A stretch of DNA of 64,000 nucleotides from Epichloe hybrida (GCA_019022495.1 JAFEKR010000009.1:1364001-1428000); one strand, 5' to 3'. Shown: positions 11,259 through 23,368, counted from the first letter of the stretch. Translations and numbers: made by a program. Notes: generated by a model not told the origin, from the letters alone.

Positions 11259-13720
11259 CTTGACAGTAGTTCTGAAACTCTGAAACTGCACCTGGAATAG
11301 AACCCGGGGCAGTTTGATAGTGAGGGAACAGCAATGGCAGAACAAAAGTTGTACGTCAACTTTCCGACAGCAGAGTGTCGAATGGCATTCAGGGGAAGGA
11401 ATTGTTGCGCCAGTAGGTTGAAGCAATATATGATCCGTCGAAGCTCATTGACATGACCAGTCGACATGCGGCTTGGTGATGGCCTTTGGTTGTTGTTGTT
11501 ATTATTGTCCGCAACCGATGCCAATTCGCGTAAACAATTGACTTTGACGCGACTTGCACTTGCCTTGGCCTCCTCGGATCCGCCAATGAACAGGGGTCGT
11601 GATTTTCTGCCTCAGGCTTGCAGCTTGGAACCGGCCATACCCGGCCATACCCTGGTCGAGACCCACCTGCCATGCGCTCTTCGATCCAAAAATTAAAATC
11701 CAAAACAAAACAGATGACAGATCTGAGAAGATGATGTCTTTGTAGATCTCGTGTCATCTTCTGCATCAACTTGCAAGCGATCAGTTAATTTCGTGTGTCG
11801 CGTACTCTGTACGTCTACATTGACGGTAATTGGACATTCGACGCGCAAACTCCTACCCTTGCTTACCTTCACTTGCTCTGAAGCTGCATGGCTACTGGCT
11901 ACGAGTACGAGTATCTCGCATCGTATCATCTCTGCACATACATGTAGATAGATGCGTACTTGGTCAAGGTTCTTGGCGCAAATCACGCTTACAAAGGAAG
12001 CAAGCCAGCATCCTACTCAGAAGCAACGCACGATCTCAGGACTTTGTGTCAATTTTGTCGCAGTGATTGGATGAGTTTAGCTACAAACAACAGGGACAAC
12101 CCCGGCTCTTCTCTTCTACTCTACTAGCATGCATCACCAACCTGACTCCTCTACAATGTATCTCAAATACTTGGGTCTCAAACATGAGCCATGTGTGTGT
12201 ACGCCCCTGGGCTTTTAAACGGTTTCTAGCGCCCTTCTATCGGAGAATTAGACCCCGACACGCTCCAAAAGAGGATTGTTCTACACGTTTCTTCCTTTCC
12301 GTGTCGGAGGAACTGAAGGCTGACGGAGATATTTCATCAAGCTACCATGTACCAGAGCAAATTAAGTGAAACTATCGGCTACGAGCAGCGGTGATGTGGG
12401 TAAGTCATGGCTCCAAGTGTAACCAACGGGGATTCAAGGGTGAGTGAGCAGGTGAGTGAGCAGGTGAGTGAGCAGGTGAGTGAGCAGGTGAGTGAGCAAG
12501 TCAGTAGGAGCGACTTGCAGATGCCAGCCAAGATGGCACATTTCACTTTTGACAGGAATTCACTTTTGACAGGAAAGGAGTGACTTGACTACTCCCCAAA
12601 AAGCTTCACGTCTCCCAAGAAGCAAACAACCACCATGGCCACGTGTTTTCTGACTCTTTCACCCACAGGCTTGCTGACTCGTCGGTTACACAACACATCA
12701 ATGTACATGGCAACATTTGTCGCACATTTTGAATCAGACGGAATCCTTGACGTTTGTCATGATGCGACTACCCGAGCACTGCATTCGAATCCATGACACA
12801 GCAATCCATCAAACAGACGCCCCCCTCCCCTTCGAATTCTTCACGTTATGGGTCCCGACAGAGCTATGGCATCTCAATTTTGGTCATTTCATCTACCAGC
12901 AATTCTTATGAAAATACGAAGTGAATAGGACGATTTGCATACACCTTGTTCCTGATTACTCATGATTCCACTCACTTTGTTCTAAACATCACATACACTC
13001 CTCCGTGTACATCATCTGTGCTCGCCGAAAGTATGAAACATTCCTGGAATGGTTGCCGAATCCATCTCGGTATCACATTCTGACGAAAGTTGCGGGATGA
13101 GGCGGGGCCGTCAATGAAATATGACCCGTGTCCGATGCCACTGCAACTGCTTGGGCATTGTTGGGTTCAACAGGAGGCAAACCGACGGCAGTTGACTTGT
13201 GGGCTTGGCCAACGAATCCTGTAAAGAAAAGACGCAGTACTGACTGTCCCACGTCTTTCAAGGCAGGAAGTATTTCCTCCGAGGGTGTACATACAACGCA
13301 ATTGTCCAGCCATGGCCAACTGCTAAAGCTGGTGGCAGGACACTTTTCTCAGGCCGAATTCCGTCCTCCGGCACACGTGCTTACCTGATATGACCTCTAC
13401 TTACCAACTGCATCTAGTTTCACTCTGGGAAACAAAAAACTACAGTATAAGTCTCGATGAAAAAAAAGGGCAATCGTCTTTTATACCGGTCACAAGGCAC
13501 ACCACTTCCATCTTTGAGACCTTTGGTTAGTGTGACTTCTCTCCACGAGTACTCTTTTACCCAGGTATAGCTAAGACAAAGCATCCTGTACTATTGTACC
13601 GATCATTGAGAATTCTTGGATTGGCCAAGACGAGACAGTTCACAAAGGAACCTCTTAATATGCTTCCGATCCGAGTCGCACGTAGCCGTTTTGAAACCGA
13701 TAAAGAAGTTTCTGGTCACG
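11259..13720. other. Large divergent intergenic region (TOP2 / APSES gene)
   Basis: These 2.46 kb between two divergently transcribed genes should contain both promoters. Only short ORFs without recognisable families occur. Local structure includes a 12-bp tandem array at 12440-12499, a duplicated 17-bp block at about 12543-12576, and AT/pyrimidine tracts near 13430-13480. Base composition is normal and not RIP-like. No tRNA or other RNA gene could be supported. Confidence 0.6.
12440..12499. repeat. 12-bp tandem repeat, 5 copies
   Basis: Five consecutive near-perfect copies of GTGAGTGAGCAG, the last ending GCAAG. It lies in the divergent intergenic region. It has no coding sense in any frame and no spacer structure. 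Confidence 0.92.
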
Positions 13721-15319
13721 ATGCTTTCTATCGAGGAATTACTGAACCCATTGGATCCTATTTCTGACGACAAAGATGTTCAAATATCCATACAGCAGCA
13801 GAGACATGCTTTTCCTCATGACGGACTCTCTGTTACCGACAGTATACCAAGAAATTCTAGGGAAGAGCCTAGTCGGGACGTCAAACGCAAATACCCTTCC
13901 ACGCCGGCTGCAAAGGGGCCTATCAACTTTCCTCCATTCGAAGAAGTCAATGAAGAAGCAATCAGAGAAATCATCAAATACCGAATACCTCAATTTGGCT
14001 ACATCCACAGAAGATGTGAGCACATTCCATACAACAGTTCCAAGAGAGACTTCTCTTCCAAGACTGGTCGAGAATTCATTGAAGGTGCGTGGACTCTTGT
14101 TGCTGCTACGCTGGGTCTCGACTAAGAGAACACAACAGCATTCAAGTATACATTTCAGGTTCCTGATCAGGCGCCTGTATACACAGTCATGTGGGACTAC
14201 AGCATTGGTCTCGTTCGAATGACGCCTTTCTTCAAATCAATGGGATACGCCAAGGTATGTTCGGTCGAACCACATAGCTTCGTTTCGGGCCACGCTAATC
14301 AGTCACATCGCAGACTAAACCATCTCAAGCTTTGGACAAGAATCCGGGCTTGCGAGATGTATGCCCGAGCATCACGGGGGGGGCAGTTCTAGCTCAAGGT
14401 ACGTGTGTCAATATGAAGACAACGAGGACATACTGGATGGAATTTAATGTGAATGCATGCAGGATACTGGATGCCATTCTATTGTGCCAGAGCACTGTGT
14501 GCGACATTTTGTCATGGAATTTCTGGAGCTCTAATTCCGCTTTTCGGACCCGACTTTCCGTCAGATTGTACATTGCCAGCATCACCACACTTCGGAGATA
14601 TGATGATCAGCAAGCAGCTGATTAATGAAGCTTCGGAAAAAGGCTCCAAGCTTAAAAAATGCACTGGAACTGAAGTAAGAGGCAGCAGCATGTTCCCCTT
14701 CAATCCATCGGAACAACAGCCAACTACGTCACGACCCGCAAGCGTGCCCACGACGGTTCCATTGAAAATGCCTTCACTTGGCACAGCGCAACCACACTAT
14801 GACGTGAATGTGACCAGGAAAAGGCACAGGGATACAAGAGAGCCCGGCCACAAGACCAGTCACAGTTCGATGCCCATGTTGTCAGGCTTAGACACGAGTG
14901 TGACCGACGTGGTCGGCCTATCACGACCAGATGGTGAGGATTGCGAGGAGGGACATTGCTCAAAAAAAGACCAACCCAATTCCTCTAGCTTCCACGCCGG
15001 GAAAATATCAACAGACCAGTATTGTACGTCGGATAACAAGCGTAAAAGACGGAAACTGGTGGATGAATCGTCCTTGGGTGACGAGATATACATACACAAA
15101 GATCGAAGCACTTGTGCACGAAGAGCCCTGCCTCAGAGCAGAGGGCCAGTCAAGCTGAAGCGGCGTGAAACGGAGAAGACCTGCCCAGAACATGAACCAG
15201 ATTACTCAGCTGCCAGTACTCTGATGCGAATGGGGAACGAAACAGAGGGAGGGAAACAGGATATTCACACATCAAGCCCGATGGATGACTCAGCGTCGAG
15301 AAGGAGAAGGTCTGTTTGA
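13721..15319 (+). CDS. APSES/KilA-N DNA-binding protein, Xbp1-like family
   Basis: Exons 13721-14084, 14139-14254, 14314-14398 and 14463-15319, with introns of 54, 59 and 64 nt. The product is 473 residues. The ATG at 13721 gives [10 protein letters not shown], a start typical of this Pezizomycotina family; upstream in-frame codons need a TTG start and were not used. The DNA-binding domain (about residues 69-235) contains [79 protein letters not shown] and [11 protein letters not shown]. Conservation runs unbroken across all three splice junctions, which supports the exon model. The rest is a Ser/Thr/Lys-rich, probably disordered tail with basic patches (KRKRRK) that could serve as nuclear localisation signals. 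By family it is likely a transcription regulator in development or stress. The target genes are not deducible. Confidence 0.87.
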
Positions 15320-16196
15320 ACGACAACAAGTTCTCGAGTTTGAAAGAATATAGACCCGCAATCTAGTAGAATAGGAGAGTTCCCCAAGGAAACGAATATT
15401 GATGGAAATGTTTGTTCATTATAGAATTTTCATCTCTCATGTCTCGATACCCCCCCTTCCTGCTTTCCGCTCTGGCCAAGCCCCTGATTTCATTTTGAAC
15501 GCTCTGCTTTACTCTTTGCCAGTTCCGCTGACTGACTGCCTCCAACACCTGCCACAACAGGCGGGTCTTGCCGTTGCTCGCCCCTCGATAGCCACCAGAT
15601 TGGTCTCCCTGGTAGCTATCGCAAGCCGATTTGCCATGCATCGAATTTTGCTGCGCCGGCCAGTGTATCATACGTCGTGCTAATTACAAGCCTCTTGTTC
15701 CCTGACGAACAGAATAGGCACCAGGGAGTCTGTCTTCGGGAAGATATCCTCTGCATGTTGCAAAGACGTGGAAATCATCTTTTTTTGCCAAATCCGAGAA
15801 CAAGAAAAACCTCTGTGATAGGAGGTCCAGCAACTTGGACCCAAAGAGCTACCAAAATTATCTAGGCAAATATGGTGTTGAATCTAAACCGTAAGCAAGT
15901 GCTATCGGCTGGCACCTTCGCCGGGAAAGACGATACCTTCGTCTTCTCTCGTAACCTGGCTAGTTTCAGTATTCTAGGATTGCGGCAAGATGGATTCATT
16001 TATGAATATCTTGGGAAACGCTGCTCTGTTCCACGACAGTATCTCGAGCGATTTGATGGCCCGCGTGGCCGGGTGGGAAGGCATTATCGATACACAGCAT
16101 TCGCAAGAACGATCCCGTATCATTTGGCTCTAGTAGCTCTAGCTTTTTTTTTCTTTTTTCTTTGTGACGGCGTCGTGGATGAGACTTAATCATCCA
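15320..16196. other. Convergent intergenic region (APSES gene / CCL1)
   Basis: These 877 bp hold the 3' flanks of two convergent genes. A 105-codon plus-strand ORF (15872-16189) and a 102-codon minus-strand ORF (15363-15671) overlap nothing recognisable and lack family motifs. There is a T-rich run at 16145-16162. No convincing gene is seen. Confidence 0.55.
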
Positions 16197-17353
16197 TCAG
16201 CCCAAAGATGGACCGAAAACGTCATCTGCAGTATCAACCTTTCGGCGTTTAGCGTCTCTGGGATCGGCGTCTCCAAAAACGGCTCCGTCGCTCGTGGAAT
16301 TCGGTTTCTTCGGCTTGGTCGCGGCCTGTTCTCGACGTGCTCGCTGTAGTTCCACCAAATTGGCTCTGTCGGGATCTCGGCATTTCTGTAATTTTTTCCG
16401 GAGGGGTTTCATGGACTTGACAATTTCAGGCTGGTTGTATACTTGGTCAATTAAAGGCGCTTAAAAGGTAGTATCAGAGGGGAGGGGGGGGAGAGACAGA
16501 AGTGGAATCTGGAATTGAAGCATCATACCGTGCCCCAGTATTCAGCCATCCTCTCGGGTGGCTCGTCTTCCAACATAGCTCGGCAGCTCTCAACTGTTGT
16601 CATTATCTTATCGTAGACATCTGTATGAGTCCCTGTCGCTCTGTCGCCGGTTTGGTTTACATTCTCCGCTGGCCTGGGAAGCAGAATATCCACCAGGCCC
16701 GAATCAACCATTAGCAGCGAAGCCATCATGATCTGACTTGGCGTGAAGTGGAAGTACACGTCTGTGACCAAAGCGCTGAATTTAAGAATGTCTCGCGCCC
16801 GAGTATGGGCCCTATTTACTCTGCTTTCATCGTCCGGGACCCGTTTTCTGAGCTCAAGGATTGCCCCCTCTAACGCTCTGAAGGGATGCCGTACATCAAA
16901 AGCAAACCGGATGCCTTGGCAGAGCAAATATTCGCCAGCAAGGATTTCTTCGCTTGTGGTGTTGGGGAACTTTTCAGCCAACTTAGATAGTCGTATGTAG
17001 AAGCCCTCCGCTTTGCAACCGAAAAATAAAGACGTTTTCAGAAGCTCTGTAGGGGGGTAAGTCATTATCGAGTTGGTGACGTAGAATCGACGGAGAAATA
17101 TGGCGGCCGTGGATCGTATCTCGGTAGGCAGCTCACAGAACTGGGCTGCACGAATCAGTTCAACCGTGAAAAACTTAATAAGCCGAGCTTCTTCTTCCGG
17201 TGTCAAAAATTCTGGCACGGGGTCTAATCGAGGCATGATTTGTTGCTTTGCTAGTGAATTCGTCTTTTCCTGAAGCTCCTGCAGATTAGTTGGCGAAAAA
17301 GACCAGAGACGAAACTGGCTCGATTGCTTGTATCTCTCATCTTCGGTAGCCAT
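16197..17353 (-). CDS. CCL1: Cyclin H homologue, TFIIH/CAK subunit
   Basis: C-type cyclin that activates the Kin28/Cdk7 kinase in TFIIH, which phosphorylates the RNA polymerase II C-terminal domain. Exons 17353-16529 and 16430-16197 with a 98-nt intron give 352 residues. The start ATG gives MATEDERYKQSSQFRLWSFS, the standard cyclin H opening. The cyclin fold includes IKFFTVELIRAAQFC, STAAIFLRRFYVTNS, PTELLKTSLFFGCKAEGF and LLCQGIRFAFDVRHPFRALEG. The C-terminal exon carries PLRKKLQKCRDPDRANLVEL and a basic tail ending DDVFGPSLG. The exact acceptor (16431 versus a TCAAG a few codons downstream) is my choice from phase and could differ by about five residues. It converges with the APSES gene and follows the BAR gene on the same strand. 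Confidence 0.88.
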
Positions 17354-17784
17354 AGTTGAAGCACAAGATGTCGAGCAAATGACGCCAACTCGCAATTTTT
17401 GGGAGAGCTGTGTTACTAAGTTAGATTTGATGCATGTAAAAGGCGACGGAGCTTGGCCAGTGCTTGCGCTTCGTGGACCCTGTTGCACAGCGTAGCGCAC
17501 GTGACTAGGCGTCAACTTCGCGAGCTCTTACGGTAGCAGGCAAATCCAACACTGCAATTATTCGACCCTGCATTCAAGAGATTGAGTTGACTTGGAGGTG
17601 CAGAGGGACCTATGGTGATACAAATGGATGGCACTCTGTGGCCCGGATTCAAGTTTCAATCTAATAATCTACAAAGATTTTGTTCTTCACGAGCTTGTGG
17701 GCCTCTTTCCATTTAGCAGAAAATCATGCAAAACGCCGTGCTCTGTGAGGCGAAACATCCATTGCGACCCGCGCAACGTCCGCT
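17354..17784. other. CCL1 promoter / BAR gene 3' flank
   Basis: This 431-bp space lies between two minus-strand genes. An open frame continues upstream of the CCL1 ATG but has no family similarity and is treated as untranslated. Nothing else was recognised. Confidence 0.55.
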
Positions 17785-19162
17785 TTACTGGTTCAAGTGT
17801 GCCCGGCGGGCTGGTACAGGCGGTGGGGGTGGTTTTTTGGCTCTGTTCACCGGCGGTGGTGGAGGGGGAGCCTTTTTCAGCTCGTGACCGCTGGGCACGC
17901 GGGACAAGCTGTCATAGCTGGTGGCAGAACTCGCGCTACGATTACCCCATCCAAAAGTCCCGTCGCCGCTTCCAGTTGATTCATCGTCCCTGAATACGTC
18001 GTCTGTGCCATTGCCGCAAACTCGGCCATCGGTCGTGGTTCTGGCCAATGAAGGAACCCTATGACCAGTTGACGCAAGTGGGGTTCTGGTTCCATATGTT
18101 GATGCTCGAAGTAGTGATTGGCGAGGAGACTGAGAGGGCGCAGGAAGAGGAGGAGGCGGTGCCGCAGAAGAGCTTGCTAAACGACGAAGAGGAAGCTCTT
18201 CCACCGCTGGGCTTGCTCGTTCAGATGTTACTTGCCTCGACTCCTGCCATGATCTTGAGGTGTTGGAGCGCGCTCTAGAAACTCGAAGCTCATCGACAGA
18301 AGGCGGTTCTGACCGACCGCCTTCGCCCAATGATTGACAAACTCGGCGAAGCTCTTCTGCTGCTCTCTCATGGTAGTTGAGCTGAGCTTCTAAAAACGCA
18401 TTGATTGCGGCAACGGAGTCCCCTTCTGAGTCCAGAATGTCTTGCATGCGCCGCATAACGTCTTCACTAGAATCATCAAATTTGGTTTTGCTGACACGCA
18501 TCTCTTCTTCAACTCGGAAATCATCTCGCTTAGCCTTCTGCATCTTGGCAACACTGGCGTCGTAGGCAAGACGACGGCTCTCGAGCTTCTTACGAGCAGC
18601 CTATCCATATGAGTTATCAGTACGTTGGAGCCCTTGACACAGCAAGCTTATATGGGCCTCATACCTGGTAGTCCTTCATCATGGCGACATTGCGGTCAAC
18701 ATGGTGTAGCCAGTTTGCGTTGACGTCCTCTGCGAAGTTGCTGTGCAGATTTGCGATTCGTTCGTTGGCACGCCCAATAGCTGCAAGAGAGTGGCCAAAC
18801 TCTGACTCCGGCTCGAAATCGTTCCCATGGGCGGCCATGGTGCGTCCCAAGAGGGCACATGGAGGGCTCCGGCTCTTATCTTCAAAGGTGTCGCATCGGC
18901 GGGATATCCATTTCGAGTAAACATTGGTAGCTTTTTGGAGATTTTCCATGCCTAGCCCTCGTGCATTAGAGGTGTTGTTTTGAATCTCACGACGAAGAGG
19001 GGACAGCCAGTGAAGAAAACGAGAAAAAGACCTACCCTCTTGACGACGGTTCATTTCGGCCTCTAGATTTTGGAATTCCTCTGAATGTGAAGTTTTGGCC
19101 TCTGAACCCATCTTCTCCCCCGCCCATTGGACGGCTCGATCTATTTTTTTAATGAACGCCAT
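17785..19162 (-). CDS. BAR-domain protein with proline-rich C-terminus
   Basis: Exons 19162-19036, 18951-18665 and 18600-17785 (introns 84 and 64 nt) give 409 residues. The N-terminal half is a BAR domain, a membrane-curvature-binding dimeric coiled coil used in endocytosis and actin organisation. Visible motifs are MAFIKKIDRAVQWAGEKMG, YSKWISRR, FGHSLAAIGRANERIA, NVAMMKDYQAARKKLESRR, then AKMQKAKRDDFRVEEEMR and YHERAAEELRRV (about residues 1-245). The split Gly and the Gln/Ala junction restore the family reading. The C-terminal 165 residues are Ser/Pro-rich with two polyproline blocks (KKAPPPPPPVNRAKK and PPPPPVPARR), likely ligands for SH3 or profilin partners. No SH3 domain is encoded, although some fungal BAR proteins have one. 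It is the last host gene before the transposon block. Function is inferred from the family. Confidence 0.88.
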
Positions 19163-19996
19163 GATTGCTTTGGGCGAAGCCAACGTGGCGTTGCGGATGC
19201 GAAAGCAAGGAAATCTTACGGGTCTCCGAATCGAAGACAAGCGAGCGCTTTTTGATGAATCAACCACACCAGGTGGTCGGAGTGAAGGGGCTTGTCAACA
19301 GCGAAATGATCCGACAAGCAGATGCGGCCACAGCACCAAGAATGTGAACGTAGACGGGTGGCAGGCCGGACAAAGAAGGGAAGTTGAAGGAGAAAGAGGA
19401 GGAAAAGAATTGGGCAAGTGGACAAGGTGTCCGATGCAATCGGGAAGGCTCGACTGATACGGACGTACATATGTACATAAGAAGTGTTATTACGGGGCTT
19501 ACGCGAAATGAACAGACAGGGGGAGCATGAACCGGCTTTGTCGATTTGAATTCGTGGTATTGGCTTGGGTGAGGAAGAAGGGAAAGGTGGAGTGCGAGCC
19601 AGAAACGTGTCTGATGATACCCCGTACCTGTTGAGTAATGATATTCGGCCAAATGGCTGGCCACGAAATGCTGAATTTTGAATTGTTGCATCAATGAACC
19701 AGGGGACGCAGGGGACGCAGGGGACTGGTGACTTGCCGGGACAAGTCCAGGTTACCAGGCAGGTAATTTCTAATACGATGCGGGCATTTACACGGAAACT
19801 GGCCTACATGTAACATGGCGCTAGCTAGAAGCTTCAAATCATTACATGTACTCCGTACACAGTACATGTGTACAATTGATGAAGACTTTCATTGATGCCG
19901 AGGGGTGGCCGGCCAGATTGATGACGGGATCCACCCCCCTGTAACCGCCACATGCCAGCGGATGTGACGGGATGTCAATGGATTTCAGTGGTGGCT
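19163..19996. other. Upstream region of the BAR gene, flank of the MULE insertion
   Basis: This 834-bp segment of normal base composition is the likely BAR gene promoter and 5' UTR. It contains a GGGGACGCA unit in tandem at about 19703-19728 and palindromic GTACATGT-type motifs at 19843-19875. No additional gene is supported; the short ORFs here have no recognisable family. Confidence 0.55.
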
Positions 19997-20005
19997 GCCA
20001 TTTTT
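19997..20005 (+). repeat. MULE target site duplication, left copy
   Basis: GCCATTTTT, identical to 42586-42594 directly outside the right TIR. It is host sequence duplicated on insertion. Confidence 0.93.
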
Positions 20006-20129
20006 GAGTACGTAAACGCGCAGCAACGGATTTTTGAACGCGCAGCAGCAACTAAGCCCAAAACGGATAAGGTACCTCCGCACGCGTTTTTACATAGGAA
20101 GGTACCTCCCTAATTTCACGCACACTTAG
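20006..20129 (+). repeat. Left terminal inverted repeat of the MULE
   Basis: 124 bp starting GAGTACGTAAACGCGCAG. It contains two GGTACCTCC motifs and two ACGCGCAGCA motifs. It matches the reverse complement of 42462-42585 at 119 of 124 positions by eye. Confidence 0.95.
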
Positions 20130-21767
20130 AACTCTATAGACTATACGTTTATTAATAATACTAAAATTATCTATTATAGCCTATATAGCGCTAGTTAATA
20201 CTATATAGTAGGCTAGCTTAACCTAGTATATTAACTACTTTAAGATACTAAGGGACTTAGTCTCTTACTAGAATTATATATAAAATAAGGTACCTATTAT
20301 ATTAACTATAGTATTAGATAAGGTAGTATACTATTTTAAGCTACTTAAGAGAATAGTACTTACTAAGGCGCTAGAATATAAGGTATCTAGTAATATAAAG
20401 AGTTACTTTACTATACTAAGGTAGCTTGTATAGTGTTTTATAAGGCCTAAAGAGCTTTAATAGTACCTATAATCCTTAAGAGAGCTACTTAAAGCTCTTA
20501 AAAGCGTTTATCTCTAATATTATTACTTAATTCCTAAGGTTTTACTCACTTAGCCTTACTATAGCTTATAGTTAATATAACTAATAATACACTTACTTTA
20601 TAAGCTTTAACCTAATAAATAAGCAATATAATTATATTACCCTCCCTCTTATTAATACTAAGGATTCTCTTGCTTAGAGCTATATCTAGTAGTATAAGCT
20701 TTACTTTATTAAATCTTTAAATTTAAGGTTATATAATATTAGGATTAGGCTTATAATAGGCTAATAGTATTTCTTCTTCTTTAGGCTATAATATTATTAG
20801 TAATAGCTTACTAAAAACATATTAAATATACTATTATAGCCTTAAGCTACTAGTAAGGGTAAATATTATTTATTATAAGAAGCTTCTTACTATTAATTCT
20901 ATTAATAATTATATAAGAGCAAGGGAGGCTGAATTATATAAAGAAATGCCCTATATATAGCTTTATTACATGCTATATTTAAGCCCTTTCTTTAATAGCA
21001 CTAAGCGTAATTTTAACCTACTTAATAATAAGCTATATTAATTAACACCTAATTTGTAGTATAAGGTTACGAATTACTTTATGTTTATCCTAAGCTACTA
21101 GATAATAGGAGAACTTAATATTAAATTATATAGAGAAACGCTACTTATATTCTATAGTTATCTCCTAAATCACTATATAAAGAACTAATAGGTTAATAAA
21201 TAAATACCTTATTTACTACTTAAGCTTATAATATAAGCTCTTAACCTATAAGGTAACTTTAAGGCTAAAGTTAAGGTATATTTTAATAGCAAAGTCCGCA
21301 AATTAGTCTTACTATAGAAGGTAGGTCTCTTAAAGGTATGTAATAATAGCTAGATATTCTTATTAGTATAGGAGCACTATATATAAAAAAATATAGAAAG
21401 TACTAGCCTTACTAGTTAGAAAACTCCTTATAGAGTTTCTCCTAATTTATAAAGAAATTAGCTTTTGTTAGAGCTTGTATTACTGTAAGCTAGGTATTGC
21501 GAATTCTATTAGCTATATAAGGAATGCTAGAGGAAGGCGTTAACTTTAATGCCTATATAGCTAATACCCTAGCTTATTTATCTTCTATAGTATTTACTTA
21601 CAAAGAAAAACCGTGTTTAATCTTATTATTACTATTAATATAGTGCTTTTCTTTACGTGCCTTTTTACATGTATTTTTTGCTTACTTACCTTTAATAATC
21701 TCATATCCCTTAAGACTTCTAATTTACTTCTTCTTTATATTAAGAATAATATTCTTTAGGATATACT
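20130..21767 (-). pseudogene. MULE transposase remnant, C-terminal part
   Basis: This continues the transposase interrupted at 41385. Reading minus strand from 21767 with TSD ATACT counted once, the frame runs on from an expected IWH-type motif into ILKNIILNIKKK and a Lys-rich segment with KKARKEKHYINS. The rest, toward 20130, is too AT-rich and stop-filled to align by eye. No other gene was recognised. Confidence 0.62.
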
Positions 21768-22063
21768 TATTAGTATCTATAGGATACTATTAACCTATAC
21801 GTAGGGTTTTTGGGGTAGACTAAAGTGCACGTAATTATTATATATTCTAGTCTCTCTAAGCAAGTAAAAGAGGGATTAAATAAAAGCAAAGAGGGTGCGC
21901 TATTTATTATAGGAAAAGGGGCCTTAATTAGGGTTACTAGTAAAGAGGCCATATATGCTAACCCTAATCGCGGCGTGGTTAGGCTAGATATATAGGTCCG
22001 TAATATAACACGCTTACCTAATTAGAGGCATGTACCCTTATTAATATTATACTTGTTTTAACA
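21768..22063 (-). repeat. Copia A 3' LTR (left copy)
   Basis: 296 bp, beginning TATTAGTATC (the partner begins TGTTAG) and ending TTAACA. The outer (left) end is less mutated than the inner end. Confidence 0.92.
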
Positions 22064-23107
22064 CTAGAAACTCTCTCTTTTTAATATAATTATTAACATA
22101 TAATATTAATAAGAGAAGTAAATAGGAATTAAGGAATGAATAAGATTAAATAATTACGAATAATATTATAAGAAAAGGGTAAGGGGAAGGGGTATAATAA
22201 ACGATAAAATCTAATCTATAAGCCTATATAAGGATAAGTAAGCCTAATTCTTAATACCTTTAATCTTATTAGATTAATATAAACATTATAATTGCGTAAC
22301 TTACCTTTCTATCCTAATAGTTGCCTTATTACTTATAATAAACCTCTTAAATGCCTTATTTAGCAATGCCTTTGTAAATGTATTAGCAAGGTTATTATTC
22401 CTATTAATCTATCTAATCTTATAGATCTCTTGTCGCTTATATAATTAACAAAGGGCTATAATATTAATTATAAGACGCTTCTCCTTTATAGTACTAAGCT
22501 TAATAGGGTATTTATACAAAGAGTACAAATTAGTATAAATAATAATAGGAATTATAGGGAGGTTTAATTAATAAGTGATTAACCTAAGCGTTATTAAGAC
22601 CGCGTAAGCTATATTAGCACTAGTAACTATACTATAGATCTTAGAGGTAAGTATACTTCTTATAACTCTCTTGCTCTTAGTAAAGCTATAGTATATAATA
22701 TTACCTTAGATTATAAAGGTGCTTTTCTCTTAGACTTTACTAGCTAGGATAAGTATATAGCCTAGCTAGGAAGTAAGGTCCTAGTTATTAGTAAATAATA
22801 TATTTATAAATACAAAAAGCTTTACCTTCTTAAGATTAAATAGTATAAACCTTAATCCTTAGCTTAGATTATTAATTTACTATTAAATCTATTAGTTTAG
22901 GCTCTTTATATCTTAAGGTAATAGCTCTTAGTATTATGTAGTAATAGAGAGGTTAAAGTAAGCTTTAAGTTAGCAGATTAAGGTAATGTACATGCCTTAA
23001 GCTTGTTATTCTATATATACTTATTTTAAATTAGTTAGTAGAATTAACTAAAGCTTTTTACTCTAGCCCTTCTGCCTTAGTATAATTATATTATTTTTAA
23101 GAGTAAT
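22064..23107 (-). pseudogene. Copia A pol remnant: RNase H and end of RT
   Basis: On the minus strand around 22560-22290 a copia RNase H tail can be read through stops: KEKRLIINIIALC, then LYKRQEIYKIR, then NNNLANTFTKALL. The same block appears independently in copia B, which shows A and B are relatives. The frame continues in the RT direction until copia B interrupts at 23107. Confidence 0.75.
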
Positions 23108-23368
23108 TGTTGGATGCACCAAGGTCCTGCGCAGGTAATAAATCCCGTATAATTCGAAGTCAATGATAGTTAGTTAGCTAGATAGCTAGGAAAGAGGGAG
23201 AAGAGAGGGAAAGTCTAGATGCTAGAAAAGTGGGCGAAATCCGTATGTAAGGCATAAAAGGGGGTGGCGAATTAATGCAGCCAATCGCATCGCGTGCATC
23301 ACACTAGACCCACAATTAGTCTAGTCTTTAGCTACGATTAAACCAATAAAGATCCAAAGGAATTAACA
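23108..23368 (-). repeat. Copia B 3' LTR (left copy)
   Basis: 261 bp. The left (outer) half keeps C/G bases (GGTCCTGCGCAGG, ATTCGAAGTC). The right (inner) half is mutated relative to its partner (ATCACACTAGACC against ATCGCGCCGGACC). Confidence 0.94.

Noticed and set aside
12067..12369. 100-codon frame between TOP2 and the APSES gene
   Set aside because: No motifs or intron context; composition matches the surrounding non-coding DNA.
13616..13720. Upstream N-terminal extension of the APSES protein
   Set aside because: It would need a TTG start. The ATG at 13721 gives the family-typical [10 protein letters not shown] start.
15872..16189. 105-codon plus-strand open frame
   Set aside because: No recognisable domain, low-complexity Phe run near the end, and placed in a convergent intergenic region. 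Coding status cannot be supported.
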